The position numbers and the translations under genes are program-made. 64,000 nt of DNA from contig CM030937.1 in the NCBI GenBank assembly GCA_018136815.1, positions 3,337,820 to 3,401,819 of the forward strand. The letters are read 5' to 3'. Under the pieces are notes generated by a model. The model saw nothing but the letters and a program-made list of their open reading frames with translations, was not told where the DNA came from and searched no databases. The DNA is from Isochrysis galbana. Its lineage: Eukaryota > Haptophyta > Isochrysidales > Isochrysidaceae. Positions 49,730-62,240 of this stretch are shown piece by piece (within the stretch, counting starts at the first letter, position 1; every line of letters starts with the position of its first letter).

Positions 49730-49955
49730 TCAGCTCGAGGGAGGCCCGATGCGGGCGCGGGAGTGCGGCTCGCAGCCCGCGCCCCCTAAGGGTCTGGGCA
49801 GGAATGATGAATGCCCTGCCCCTGTCTGAGGGCAGGGGCTAGGGTTGAATGTGTACCGGCCCACCCCGGGGGGTGTCCGCGATGCAGAGGGGGGGGGGGG
49901 CGCGAGGACCCCATTGACCATTGACCATTGACCCCCACTTATAAAAGTAGGGGGT
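49730..49955 (-). mobile_element. Repeat B copy, minus orientation
   Basis: 5' end CCCCCTACTTTTATAAGTGG (hairpin, about 49933-49953), then GGGTCAATGGTCAATGG with a short internal duplication. The CATCGCGGACACCCCCC motif lies at about 49865-49885. Confidence 0.7.
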
Positions 49956-51031
49956 AATACAATGCGATACAACAATGCACAATGCAACATGTTCGTCGAT
50001 GTTCCGTTTTCATTTGTAAAAGGGAGATGTTTGGCTACCTCTACCTGACGGGAGAGGAAATAAAGCTGCGCGAGGGCTAGGGCAGACTTAGACTTAGATT
50101 CATTTTCACACCATTTGAGTCGCCCACGTTCATTTTTGAGGTGTGGTTGAGTCGCGTGGGTTCATTTCTTCATTTTCCTTGACCCGGTTCATGTTCGAAT
50201 ATTGTCAGTTTGGTTGACTTGTATTTGTGGCTCGCATGAGTAAAGGGAAAGGAATGAAAGGCCAACAGCTAAAATATAGGAGTACTCCTACCGGAGGGAT
50301 CTGCAGATAGTTTGCGCCGCGGCCGTCGGAGGCTTGAGAGACGCCGACCTCCCCCCCCCCCCCCTTCTTTTGTTGGGTCCCTCATACTCTCTAGTCTACT
50401 CTACGAGTACTCTAAATACTCTAGAGTAGAGTACGTTACCCCTTCCTCCGCACCCCCATACTATTCCTAGGAGTAGGGCTACTCTCTTCATCCTGTTCAA
50501 TTGGGCCCTGTCCGACCGTTGTTCACTTCTTTTGTTGTGTTTCTCCTCGTTCCTCCCCCTCGTCCAAGAGGTCCCTCACAGCACATACTCTCTCCCCGTC
50601 CCGAGGAACCCCCGCGCGGTGTGTGCTGCCACGCGAAATTCAGACGGAGTGACGTCGAAAGATAACGTTAGAATGTGCCTCACCGGGTGACACGCCCGTT
50701 TGTTTGTAGAGTAAGCCTCTCAAATACAGAGACTACAAAAGTTAGACTTGGCTATGGGAGGGAGGGTAGAGAGAGAGTTCAGAGAGAGAGGGAGAGTTGA
50801 AGAGGGAGAGAGGGAGGGAGGAGGGAGAGGGAGAGGGGGAGGATGAGAGAGAGGAGAGATTGCAGCGCTTCCCCCCCCGCCCCTCCCCCCCCCGCCGCGC
50901 CACTCTCTTCAGCCCCCTTAGCACATCGCGGCACTCCGCCCCCCCCCGCCCCTCCCACTCCCTCCTCTCCTCAATCCATCCAGCCCGGGCCAGGCGGCAC
51001 AGTAGGTGGGGTAGAACAACGAGGGCCGGGG
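49956..51031. other. Upstream region of the WD40-TRP gene
   Basis: No gene seen to 50740. 50755-50860 is GA-rich and 50870-50960 poly-C/CT-rich, the purine-to-pyrimidine switch seen before other genes here. Confidence 0.5.
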
Positions 51032-54000
51032 ATGGCCGAGGCTAACCCCCCTCGCGCCGCCGAGGAGACCTCTGCTTGGCGGCTGATGGATATGCGCTCG
51101 ATGATCGCCGGTGTGGGTGGACGGCTCTCTCCACAGCACAGGCACTCGGTCTCGCCCACAAGCAGGCGGAGAAGGGAGGCGGCGCACTCTCAAATCACTC
51201 AGATGCTTAGCTTGGGCAAACACGCCGACGAGAGCCAACCCGGTGCAGGGCACTCCGCAGTGGAGACGTCGGAGCTCTTGCCCGACCCAAGGCCCGGCTG
51301 CGAACAGCCCAACTTACGTGGCGTGCAGCCGCAGGCCGATGGAAGGATCTGCCGCTTCGCAGAGCCTTCGAGCAGCCCCAGCACCGCCAGGGCGTGGACG
51401 GTGGATGGTCTGAAGTCGCCGTCGCCGGGAACGAAGCATGTGGCCTCCAAGCTAGTCAAGTTTTACGGTGAAACGGTACGTCTGCCTCATGTCCCTCCCA
51501 GCCATGGTGTACGGCACATGCTGAGCAGTGAACCGCAGCATGACGGACTCGTCTATCCCGCCATACTCAGGTGTTGTGCGTCGCCTTCTCTCCGGACGAG
51601 CAGCTCTTCGCCGTCGCCGGCCAGTTGGTGAGAAGCATCTATAGTTTGTGCCTAATGCATTTGCCTTGCATCCAGCAGTGAGCGCTGTATCAGCCCGCTG
51701 CCTCAAGGCCATTGTTGCTGCCCGTGTGCACCCCCAAACGCATGGTTGCTGCTCGTGTGCTCTCCTCAAGCGCATGGTTGCTGCCCTTGTGTTCCCAGGG
51801 CCATGTGGTTCTCTACGACACACTGACGGGCGACGAGCTCTTTCGGTACAAACTCCCAAGGAAGGTTGGTGTCGCTGCGCTCTTGCTGACGGGGACTAGT
51901 GATGATCTGCAGGCGCGCCCGCACCCCGCCTGCTGCTCCTCCAGTTTTGGGTGCTGCGCGACTAGAGCCCTCGAAGCGGACGGGCTCCTGTCGGCGCTCA
52001 CCACTGCACCACACTGGACCGGGCCCTGTGGATAGCGGAGGGCGTGACCTCGGCCTCACTCTCCTTGGTTCCATGCGCACAACCTCAGGTCCTCTTCGGC
52101 ACCTTCTCGGGCGAGTTCCACGCATTTCGTTTTTGCCTGTCCTCCCTCTCGATTTACGAGCCTCAGCCGAAGGCACAGAGTGTCACAGAACCCTCGGATA
52201 CGCCCGTCGCGGTCGAGACTCAAGCGCACAGTACGAGCGATGCCTTCCTCTCGCGAATGAGCCGTTGGTCCAACTTCTCCGGGCACAACTCACGTCACTC
52301 GCGATCCTCAACGGGGTCAGGACCGGCGATGCGCTCCTCGAAAACTCTCAGACAGAGCAAACTTTCTCGCTCAGCGGTGAGTGCTTCTGAGGAAGTTTCG
52401 CAACGAAGGCCGGGGGCCGAGCTGGGCTTGCTCGAGGGCGAAGCGTCTGCCGGGGCACCAGCGCACGACTTGACGACGCGCCGACACCTGGTTGACGCGG
52501 GCAAGACAGCGATGTCACAGGCCAGGGCCGCTATCGTGCGTGGCGTTCATTCGCCCAAGCCGGGTCCGTGGGCTGCGCTCGCTGGTGATGCAATGGCGGC
52601 TCCGGGCGGTGATGAGGCAGTCGGCTCGTCCTCGTTGCTGCCTTCGGCTTGGAAACAGGCCCCTTTCTCGTGGAATGATATGCTCGCAAATTGTGCACTA
52701 GAGTGTCTTGCCCGCTCAGCCGAGCTTAATCTCCTGTTCATGGCCGGCAAGACGGAGAACATCGCAGTCTATGAGCATCGGTACGACGAGGAGAATGATC
52801 TCGTTGGGTTCGTGAAAAAGCCGATGGGGATGACGCATTGCGCGAAAGTGGGTTGCCCCTGCCCGCCGCTGAAAAAGCCCATTGCATCCATCTCGGCTGT
52901 GCTCCTCGTCGATCGCCTAGCTTGCGGTGGTGCGTATGACTGCCGACTACTGCCACCTGTCCCTGTGCAGGTAACGTCGATTGGTATCGGCGCTGAAGGA
53001 CAGATGCTTGCTGTGGGCGGCGAGTCCCATACCCTTGAGCTTTACGCAGCTGCCACGGGCCAGCTCCTGCGCTCTATCGTAATGCAGACACAGACGGCCT
53101 CCCTCTCCCTCGCTCGTGATGGCTCGCTCCTTGCCGTTGGCACCGCATCCTCCGTCAAGTTGTTTTCGATTCGTTGGGCTGGCCCTGGCTCTCAAGATGT
53201 GCCTCACGCCTCAAAGACTCTCGAGCTGCCCCAGGGTGTTTCTGCGGGCATGGTGGCCTTTTCGGAGGATGGGTCGAACTTGGCCGTTGCCGGAGAGATT
53301 GGGCAGGTGACAGATGCTGGCCCATGCAGCAAGTTTGCGCCCCTGCAATGCTGGCCGCCACTCGCGCCGCGCACAGCCCACGCGTCATGCGCAAGGCGTG
53401 CTGCCTCGGATAGTCTCCCACTTCACGCCCTGGGAGCGTTGTCCCCATCTCATCCAGCGCGCTTGCCACTGTCACCTTGCAGGAACGGGTTGTCTCGATT
53501 GTCTCGACGTCCACGGGCGCAACGATGCGCCAAGCGCGCTTCAGTGAGCGTGTCCGCTGCTGTGCGCTCGACGCCAATGGTGGACGTCTCCTCATCGGTA
53601 CCTTCGCGAGGACGGCCGGTACGCCGCCTTCCTCCCGCCCTGGCACACCACTAGACATTTGGTCGGCTAGGATCAGCATGTGCACGTGTAGCATCCGACG
53701 CCTCCGTTCTGCTTCTCCATCCCAGAACTGTACTATGGCGGCTCGGGAGCAACGATGCGCCACTTCGGCTCGTCCAATGATACCGTGCGCTGCGTCTTCA
53801 TGCACCCAGCACGCTCGCTCCTTGCTATCGCCGGCGACGCCCATGGTAATGGGACGGTGTACGTGTATCACGTCAAGGCAGCTAAGCAACGTGGCAACTC
53901 GCCCGTCTTCCGCCTGCCTAGGCGTAAACCTGTGAGGATGCACTTCCCATCACACCTCCCGCAAAGCGCGCCGGGATTCTCCCCCCTCCTGCCCTTACCC

Positions 54001-57000
54001 CCGCGATTCCAGGTAGCAGCATTTGCCGTCTTGTGGTACATGTTATCTAGCCCCCTTACTCCTAGCTTGTCGCCCTTTCGCTTCCGAGGTGTGGTCAGTG
54101 AACATATCACCCGACGCGCTGTGGCTCACCGTCGGCGGCTATGACGCGCGCATCGCTGTCTATTCACTTCGGTCGCTCTTTTCGCGGGCCGCGCAGTACG
54201 GCGGCGATGTCTCGGAGGTCACGCCTTTGCAAGAGATCTCCTTTCAGCCGGAAAAGGGGGGCCCAGGCTTCATTTGGTCATCTGGATTCTCAGACGACGG
54301 CTCCACCTTCGTCGTTGGATCGTGGTCAGGCACAGCGTATGTGTACGACGTGTCGGCCGAGGCGACCGCGGCCGAGAAGGCTCTTGCAGAGGAGGACGCT
54401 GCTGTTGCCGCCGCGACGGTCGCGTCGCGCGCATCAGCCCAGGCCCCGGCGGAAGAAGCTTCTCGGGCTGCGTTGGATGCGGTCGAGCGGCTCGCCGAGG
54501 ACCTTCCCAATGCTGGTGGCCCTGGAATCGACTGGTCCGCTGGCTCGAATGTCGCGCTTCTGACGGAACGATGCCAAGTCCGATTCACGCGCGGCGAGCG
54601 CGTTTATGCCGTAGCAGTCTCCGCATCGGGTGAGCAGATGGCAGTCGCCGGCCGTGATGCCAAGGTTCTTATGTACAGTTGTCCGAAGGCATCATTGGAC
54701 GAGGGCAGGGGCCGCTTGTCCAAGTGTGCCTCCCGGCTGGATTTGGGTACGACTCCTTCCGTAAATTTCGCGCCCTCGATGGGATGTGTCCCCCGAAAGT
54801 TGTGGACGGCTGAAGGCCGCGACTTTGTGTACACTGTAGCGCTGACGGACCAGTATTGTGCCTTTGCGGGCACTGGCCGCATGGTTTACGTCGTCTCGGC
54901 CAAAACGGGCGACATGCTGCTTTCGCTTCCCATCGCGGGTACCATCCAGTCCTTGTACCTTCATCACAATGCCTTAGCCATCGGTGTGCAAGAGGCTGGG
55001 ATAGTGGCAGTGTACGACGTCGCCACCTCGGTTGAGCTCATTTGCCTCCCCTCGGTCTTCGGCGCTGTCCACTGTGTCAAGTTGGACGACGAGGCGCTGA
55101 CAATTGCCTCAGGTCATCAGGCAACCATGTACGGTGGAGGAGGCGACTTTGCATGGTCGCAGGTACGTGCGCTTACACAGCGTTGCCGTAATCTGTCGCC
55201 CCTCACACACCCAGTGTGCTGACCCCCCCACACAACCACTCTCCACCTACTGCACGATGCGAGCAGGTCCCTGATTACTATGTGGCCGCTGCCTTGATAC
55301 ATGGGGAGAAGCACATCTCACTGCGCTGCCTCGCGTCTATCTTAAGACGACATCCAGAGATAGTCAATTGCCGCCATCCCCGCGATCGGCATACGTTTCT
55401 ACAATATGCGACGCTCGTGGTGACGGAGCCGGCAGTGATGTCACTCCTTGTTGGCGGCCCGTCGTCATCCCCCGCTGCCGCCACTTCCACGAAGATCGGG
55501 CTGCTCCCCGATGTCCATGGCGACACCGCACTCGACACTGCTCTCCGAATGGGGCGGCGTACCTGGGTCCGACTGTTAGTCGATGCTGTCATATCTGGGC
55601 GCGTACTTTCCCTTCCTTCCTCGGTCGAGCCCGTTGTCCGATGCTTTCCGCAGTTGGCACGCGAACATCCAAAGGATTTTATTCGTCTGATCTCGCGCAT
55701 GCCCCTCACACTACAGCATGAGATGTTCTGGCCGTGGGTGACTGGGCCGATCGATGGGTTCCTCACCAAGGGCACGACGCAACCAATTCTCACCCATCGT
55801 TGGCGCCTCCGCCGAACAGCGATTGAGGCTGCATGGGAGGCGTTCACCTCGATGTGCGGGCTTTTCGAGTGGATGGGTTCTCCTCGTCACCGCGCGCGTG
55901 GCGGCACCTACCGTAGCGGTAGGCTGCAGCCCGATCGTTCTCGAGACACCGCTTCTGCTGCCTCTTGCCCCTCACTCGCTCGGCCCGATAGCCACGGCTC
56001 ATCGTACACAATTCGCGGCTCTAGCGGCGGCGGTCCAAAGTCTGAGCTATCGAACTCGCGAGTGATTTTCGAGGACATGTTTCATGGCACCGAGCGAGCA
56101 TCACTTGACGATACGCAGCCCCACTTGGTGGACGAGTCGTCGCCGCCTCCTTTTGCACGCGATGGGTTTGGCGGCAGCAACAAACGATTTCGGCTCACGC
56201 GGCGTGGGTCCAAAGAACGCGAATGTTCGGTTCCCCCCATCGCTCTGCCGGCGGAGGGCATCTCGCAGCGCGACCGAATGCGGCAGTTGCTGCTGGGCGC
56301 GGAGGACGGAGAGACGCTGCGCGAGATGCATGAGCGCTTCTCCATCGGCCACGATTCGGACATGGGACGACTATCGACGTCGACAACAGGTACGAGTGAC
56401 AACGAGAGGACGCTCTCTCCCACTCGTGGTGCTGGGTCCTCAGCTTCCCTCGGCGGCCATCGTGGCGGCCTTCCGGCGCGTTTCATCAGTATGTTGCGAG
56501 CTGGTGCCGGCTCGACAGGCTGCGTCAATCCGCTTGCTACATCGCGCTCTTCCTCCACACGCAACCTCCATCGTCGTTCAAGCCAGGATTGGAGTACCCC
56601 GTCGCGTCGGCGATTTGGGGAGGATTCGTCTGCTCTTGGGGACCGACTAGCCGTTGATGGCGTCTCCAATCCCTCCAGCGGTCGAGCCCCGCGTAGGGGT
56701 CCGCGTCCCGCCGTGCAAGGCCTACAACGGCGCCGTTCGTCGATTACTTCATTCCTGCGAAGATCGTTGGAGGAGCACGGAAGCTTGGATGAGACATCTA
56801 GTCAAGTGGTCAGGTCTTCTACCGAGGCGACGCAGGATGGCAAGGACTACTCCATGAAGGAGCGCCAAGTAGTGGTCGATATCAATGGTACCGATGTCGA
56901 TGTCCCAGGCTCGTCGCGTAGTCCTTCTCCCCAGCACCGGCGGTCTTCATGCAGGGAGAGCTCGACCGTCGGGTTGTGTCTTACGGTCGAGGAGACGCCT

Positions 57001-59202
57001 GCACTACAGCCACCTCCACCAAATGGGGCCCCGTCGGCTGAAGCCGAGCCACGTAGACTGGACGGTCCAATTCGTAAGCGGAGCTCTCTCTTTCATAGCC
57101 TGTCCTTGCTATCGGTGCGCACGGATAAGACGGACGGCGAGCGCACTGACGGTAACTCGGAGCACCATTCGGTCGGCTCTCCAGCGATCGGGCAGTCCGA
57201 GCTGAACGCTGAGATTCGATGGTCGGCCGCGAGCGGCCGCGACTTCGAGGAGGAGCCACGACCTTTCAACGATAAGTTCCGAAAAGTGCGCGCGGCGATA
57301 CGTGGCCAGTTCCTCGTGCGGCGAATGCTTGCTGGCTCCACAGGCGATCCTCTTCCACCGTGGCCAGCATTCCGGGATTCGTCCGTTCCGGACGCGCCGG
57401 TCGCCCGGACGAAGTCCCCAGACTGGCAAGAAATTCGAGCTCGCCGACGCACAAGTGTGCGTGTCTATACCGTCCCATGGCGTGGCTGGGCGTCTCGCGT
57501 TGGCAGCGACGCGCCTCTGGCCTTACTAGTCGACGCAGTGCGAGCAACCAACGACAGGTCGGCATTCCAGTCAGTTGCAGTTCAAGCGCTGCTCGAGTTC
57601 AAATGGCGCGCCTTCGGTCGGCTTGTGTTCGCTACGTTGCTCATCATCTACCTCATCGGGATGATCGCAACCATCCTGCAAGCCATCACCGCGAGCCGGA
57701 TGCTGGTGTTGCGGCATGGTCTTTCAGACGGCGAGGACTCCGAGGTTGAGCAATATTGGTACGAGATGACGAAGACGCCTGCGGCGCGGGGCCTTGCCGG
57801 CCCGCCGGTCAATGAGCTAGATAAGGCAGCATGCATGCCGGGCGTTCTCCGCATCACTTCAGTAGCTGAGGCGTGGAATGCATCTCACAATTGCCAGACG
57901 CTACGAGGGCTTCATCTCTTCCTCCCTCTCTTTGTCATCACGTCCATTCGCGGCCTCTTCTTCCTCTACCTCGAGTCAGTCCAAGTGCGTCAGACAAGTA
58001 TGAAAGGGCACTTGAAAGAGCACTGGAATTTCTTCGACACCCTCAATGCGCTCTTGCCGCTAGCTGTCAATGCGCTTATGCTTGTGCCTGGTACTTGGAC
58101 ACCCTCTCCGGACGGGTCGCAGCCGCCGCTTTGCTATATGCTACGCGTCTTGCTCGCCGCTTCTTGCCTCCTCGGCGGTATCAAGCTACTATGGTACACT
58201 CGTGCCTCCTTCCGCATTGGTCCTCTCGTCACCATGTTTGTCGAGATCCTGTCGACCAACGTGCTGCCCTTCCTACTTATCCTTACCATCACAATCTTCT
58301 CGTTTGCCTTTGCGTTGCATGTACTGGTCGGCCCTCGCGATATTTACTTCGCAAATCCAATTTCGGCCATGTTCACGGCATGGGGGATGTCGTTGTATGT
58401 GCGCACAGATCACAATCACATGACGTTCCGCGGTGCAGCAGCTGATGGCGTCGACTTTTTCGGAATGAATTCAGTTTTTACACATGGGCTGGACGACGTA
58501 ATCTCGGTCGAGCTGATTATCTATGAGTTGCTCATGGTTTTGGTCCAGATCGTCTTGCTAAATCTACTTATTGCTATCATGTCTGATACGTACACCCGTG
58601 CACGCGCGCGTATTGCCCTCACTTCTCGGTACGAGAAGGCGCAGATTATTTGGGAGCTCGAGCTCTACACTTCGTGGTTCCACGGCTTTATCCCTACATG
58701 GATCTGGTCACTTTTCCTTGCTGAAGGTGAGACGTTCGAGTCGACCCTCTTCCCCGACTGGCTGCATTTTTGTCTCCCCGACGATGCGAAGTTGGTCGAA
58801 TTGGACTTGCTACCCCCGTCGTATGCCACTGGGCCCTCGCGCGGCGACGGCACACAAGTGACGGAGGGAGGCCGCACTTCTGGAGCAGGATTGAGTCGTT
58901 CCAAAGCGGCTGGTGCAAGCGAGTTCGCACCGCTCGGCTTGGCTTATGGCGCGCACGAGGGGCGCGGAGTTGATGGAGCGGATGAAGCCACACAACAAGG
59001 CTTCAAGGACACCTCGATCAAAATACTCGGACTCAAGGCCTACCTTTTAAAGATGCTTGATGCTCTCGGAGTCGATGGCAACTACGACGGCGTGTGCAAA
59101 TCGGGCTCTTCTGCGCTAGGCAAACTGCAGGCTGATGTCTCGGACCTCACAACGGCCTTCGGCGAGCTCAATGCGCGTCTAGAGGCAGCCTTCAGCAAAT
59201 GA
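51032..59202 (+). CDS. WD40-repeat protein fused to a TRP-type cation channel, nine exons
   Basis: Exons 51032-51475, 51571-51627, 51799-51864, 52089-52847, 52971-53306, 53483-53618, 53726-53931, 54089-55162 and 55267-59202, all with GT-AG ends and compatible phases (2337 aa). The 123-bp segment 52848-52970 is stop-free but looks like an intron because splicing restores a blade (KVTSIGIGAEGQMLAVGG). Residues 145-1020 carry WD40-type blades (VLCVAFSPDEQLFAVAGQ, ALWLTVGGYDARIAVYSL, ERVYAVAVSASGEQMAVAGR). Residues 1030-1150 look ankyrin-like (GDTALDTALRMGRRTWVRLL). After a 600-residue Ser-rich linker come six hydrophobic segments (about 1810-2135). They end with LLNLLIAIMSDTYTRARAR, the typical S6/TRP-box pattern, preceded by a possible pore NPISAMFTAWGMSLYV. 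A short coiled coil ends the protein. Inferred role: membrane cation channel, with the WD40 part as a scaffold or ciliary link. Confidence 0.8.
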
Positions 59203-59699
59203 TGAGGCGCGTTGTGGGAAGCAAAATCACGTCAGTGAGTTCAACGCCTCCCGTATGCACCGGGCAAACCGGTGGCTTGTGCTCGGCGATGACGCGCTTG
59301 TTGCTCCGTACTACTCATTCAGTAGTGGCACAATGGCGCTCACGGCCGCCTCCTCGCCTCGATCGGGCCCTTTTCCGCGAGGAGTGTGGCAGGCAAGAGT
59401 GTTCCATGTCTTGCTTATGTCCTTCTCGTCCATGGTGCTTCATGCCGTGTGACTCCCCTCAAAAAGGTCCAAACTCGTGTTACCAAATGAACCCAAAGTG
59501 CAACCCGAAAAAGGCCGGGACGTGTAACGAATGAGAATGCTTGTTGCCGTAAGGTATGTCCCCTGCTCTATGGCAATCTAATTATGCTAACCGTTTATGA
59601 CGCACTGGCAACGGAGATTTGCGTTCGTGATGTGCCTCATTTGTCATTTGCTGCGCCTGCGTACACGTATAGGCTGACAATTAAATACCATTCGCGTCC
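59203..59699. other. 3' flank of the channel gene
   Basis: 3' UTR-like sequence with no supported gene. The small frames at 59199-59534 overlap the stop and have no domain. Confidence 0.4.
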
Positions 59700-59870
59700 C
59701 CCCCGATACCAAAGACAAAGGAATGAAGGGGGTAGTGTAAAGGGTAAAGGGAGTGAGAGTGAGTGTTCTGCGGTACTAGGCGATGGCGTGAGTTGGTACC
59801 GTGAGTGCGTGGTCCTTTATAGCTAGCGCCTAGCGGTAGTAGCCTGAATCTTCAGGTGGGCGGGGAGAGA
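59700..59870 (+). mobile_element. LINE 3' end fragment
   Basis: The inverse of 21905-22035, ending in the perfect hairpin CCTGAATCTTCAGG (59848-59861). No homopolymer tail remains. Confidence 0.7.
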
Positions 59871-59920
59871 CGAGGGGAGCGGCGCGCGCTCCATGACCCT
59901 ATCGTTTTAATGATAGTTGA
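59862..59920 (-). mobile_element. LINE 5' end fragment
   Basis: Minus-sense hairpin CTATCATTAAAACGATAG (59899-59916), then GGTC and ATGGAGCGCGCGCC, the ORF1 start. Only about 10 codons remain. Confidence 0.7.
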
Positions 59921-60354
59921 TTTATTGGTAGGGCGGTCAAACAGGGCTTTTTAAGTACTAATATGGGGGGGGGTGACATTTTTTGACCATTTTCCAAAGT
60001 CCACAACAAAACTCCCAGGGGGGCCACCTGCCGCCACGAAAATCTTCGCCAGAAAATGGTGCGATTCTCCTCCCCCCTCGCCCCTCCCTTGCACAAGCTC
60101 TGGGGCTCTACCGGTAAAGAACCGCGGCGCCCGCCGCGGGAGTGATAGACGTATTTTGAAACAGAGTATTCATCACACCGGATTCCTTATTGATCCGTCC
60201 CACTCGTCGGCCGCCCGAGATTGATCGCCTGCCTGCTGAAGGCAAGACGTCATCTGCGCAGCCCTCAGCGCACCTCATAGTGCGCGCACACGGCCCCCTA
60301 GGCCACACACGTACCCGCCCTGACCACCCCGACCCGCCCCTCGCAGGATTCGCC

Positions 60355-60936
60355 CTCGCCCGACGTTGCCACCGACTTCCAGCTTCTCAACGCTGGGGTC
60401 ATCGACACCTGGCTCACGAGCGCCAGCGTCCAGGCCGTCCTCGCCGCGCTCCTGTGCTCGAGCCGCGGCCGGCGCAACCGAAGGTGCGGGGGCACTCGCC
60501 AGCCAAGCGCAAGCGTGATGCTCAAATCGTCTCCGCCTTTGGCTACGAGTGGTATGACGACGAAATCTTCGAATTCGAGTCCATCATCGGGCGGATGGTC
60601 GTCGGAGATGATGGCGCTGTACCGAACCGCGACGAGAAGGTGCGCTGCCCACCCCTCGCCGCTCACTTGCTCGCGTGACCGCACTGAGCCAGACTGCCCT
60701 GCCCTGCCTCGCAGTTCACTCCAGGAGAGGTGTTATACCTCATCCTATGGGCAAGCTTCCCGCCCTACTGCGCCACGTAGCAGCGAGCGGAGGAGATCGC
60801 CGACGACGAGATGCCCCAAAATATGGAGGCGATCGACGAGTACGAGGCAGCGCTCGAGGCGGAAGCGGAGATGGAAGCGGAGGAGGCGGCGGAGGACGAA
60901 AGCGAGGATGAGGCGGCGGAGGACGCCGACCCGTAG
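60355..60936 (+). pseudogene. Chromodomain gene of the hAT element, decayed
   Basis: An N-terminal part DVATDFQLLNAGVIDTWLTS then ASVQAVLAALL lies in one frame. After a frame change comes KRKRDAQIVSAFGYEWYDDE then FEFESIIGRMVVGDDG. A 75-bp GT-AG intron (60640-60714) joins PNRDEK to FTPGEVLYLILWASFPPYCAT. Next, TAG stands where the chromodomain pattern has the Trp of TWEP. QRAEEIADDEMP and an acidic tail follow to 60936. The pieces together read as a chromodomain, but the stop and frame change make it a probable pseudogene. Confidence 0.65.
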
Positions 60937-60989
60937 CCTGAATAGGCACGCCATGGCCGGCGACGGCAAATTAGCAGACTGTGTCACGC

Positions 60990-61865
60990 GCCCGGGCGCG
61001 CGCCTAACTCGGGCTCTCGGGGCCCCTCGCGGCGGCGCGTTAGCGCGCATGCGGGGCGAATGGTCGCAGACTTCGACGAGGTTCCAGCGCGCGGCGGGCG
61101 CGATTGGCGGCGCCGTCCCGGCGGCACTTTGACATTTGGTGCCTTGGCTGGCCCGCACACCGGGCTAATGAGCAAGAAGGGCCTCGCAGCGCGCCCGGTC
61201 GCGGCTCCGAGTTGGGCGCTCCGGGCCCCTCGGGGCCGTGCGTGAGCGCGTTTGAATGCCGCCGGGGGTGGATTGCGACGAGGTACCGGCGCGCGGCTGG
61301 CGCGATTGGCGTCGCTGGCGCGGCGGGTTCTGCTCACTCAATGTCCTGGCTGGCCCGGACACCGGGCTGATGGCGAAGAAAGCTTTCGCAGCGCGCCCGG
61401 GCGCACGCCTAACTCGGGCTCTCCGGGCCCCTCGCGGCGGCGCGTTAGCGCGCATGCGGGGCGAATGGTCGCAGACTTCGACGAGGTTCCAGCGCGCGGC
61501 GGGCGCGATTGGCGGCGCCGTCCCGGCGGCACTTTGACATTTGGTGCCTTGGCTGGCCCGCACACCGGGCTAATGAGCAAGAAGGGCCTCGCAGCGCGCC
61601 CGGTCGTGGCTCCGAGTTGGGCGCTCCGGGCCCCTCGAGGCCGTGCGTGAGCGCGTTTGAATGCCGCCGGGGGTGGATTGCGACGAGGCACCGGCGCGCG
61701 GCTGGCGCGATTGGCGTCGCTGGCGCGGCGGGTTCTGCTCACTCAATGTCCTGGCTGGCCCGGACACCGGGCTGATGGCGAAGAAAGCTTTCGCAGCGCG
61801 CCCGGGCGCACGCCTAACTCGGGCGCTCCGGGACCCCTCCGTCGGCGCGCTAGCGAGGGACGCGA
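60990..61865 (+). repeat. Tandem array, 405-bp period, with internal half-repeats
   Basis: CGCCTAACTC recurs at 61001, 61406 and 61811, an exact 405-bp period. Each unit has two related halves of about 200 bp, each with TGGCTGGCCCG(C/G)ACACCGGG and CGCAGCGCGCCCGG. Very GC-rich. The open frames over 100 codons (for example 61252-61650, 61338-61742) follow from the repeat and are not genes. Confidence 0.9.
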
Positions 61866-62240
61866 GGGGGCGATTTGCGATGAGGCGGCGGCGGGCATGG
61901 GGGGCAGTAAGAGGCGCTCCTGGCAGCCTACGCGCATGGCTGTGGCTGTCCGAGGCACGCTGCGCCGGGTACGCGCCGATTAGCGGCCCGACGCTCGCCC
62001 GCGCTCGCGTCGGACGTCGGCCCTCCGCGATAGTGATTTCTGGCCAATTTGCGCGTTTTCTGGTTACGCATCGCTGTGGGGGCTACCGTGGGGGGTCTAG
62101 GGCCCAAAGGGCACCGGATATGTGCTAGTTACACCTATCCGGTCACCATATCCAAAAATCTCGTAATGAATCCTCAATCTTGACTTGGTCAATTTTCACC
62201 CTTAGAAGTGAAAATAGCTGTTTGACCGCCCTATTATTGG

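Larger units (their letters stand above)
59929..62233 (+). mobile_element. hAT-type transposon with chromodomain gene and tandem array
   Basis: A 2305-bp element bounded by 16-bp perfect terminal inverted repeats TAGGGCGGTCAAACAG / CTGTTTGACCGCCCTA. It is flanked by TTATTGG on both sides (59922-59928, 62234-62240), probably an 8-bp TTTATTGG duplication that has lost one T. It carries the chromodomain gene at 60355-60936 and the 405-bp-period array at 60990-61865. Close relatives of its left 500 bp are at 29482-29989 and 36371-36889. Confidence 0.85.

Noticed and set aside
49034-49829. Plus frames of 167-251 codons
   Set aside because: C/T-rich low-complexity sequence ending in a Repeat B copy, with no domain.
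60984-61742. Several 90-135 codon frames on both strands
   Set aside because: They repeat with the 405-bp array period and reflect GC-rich tandem repeats rather than genes.
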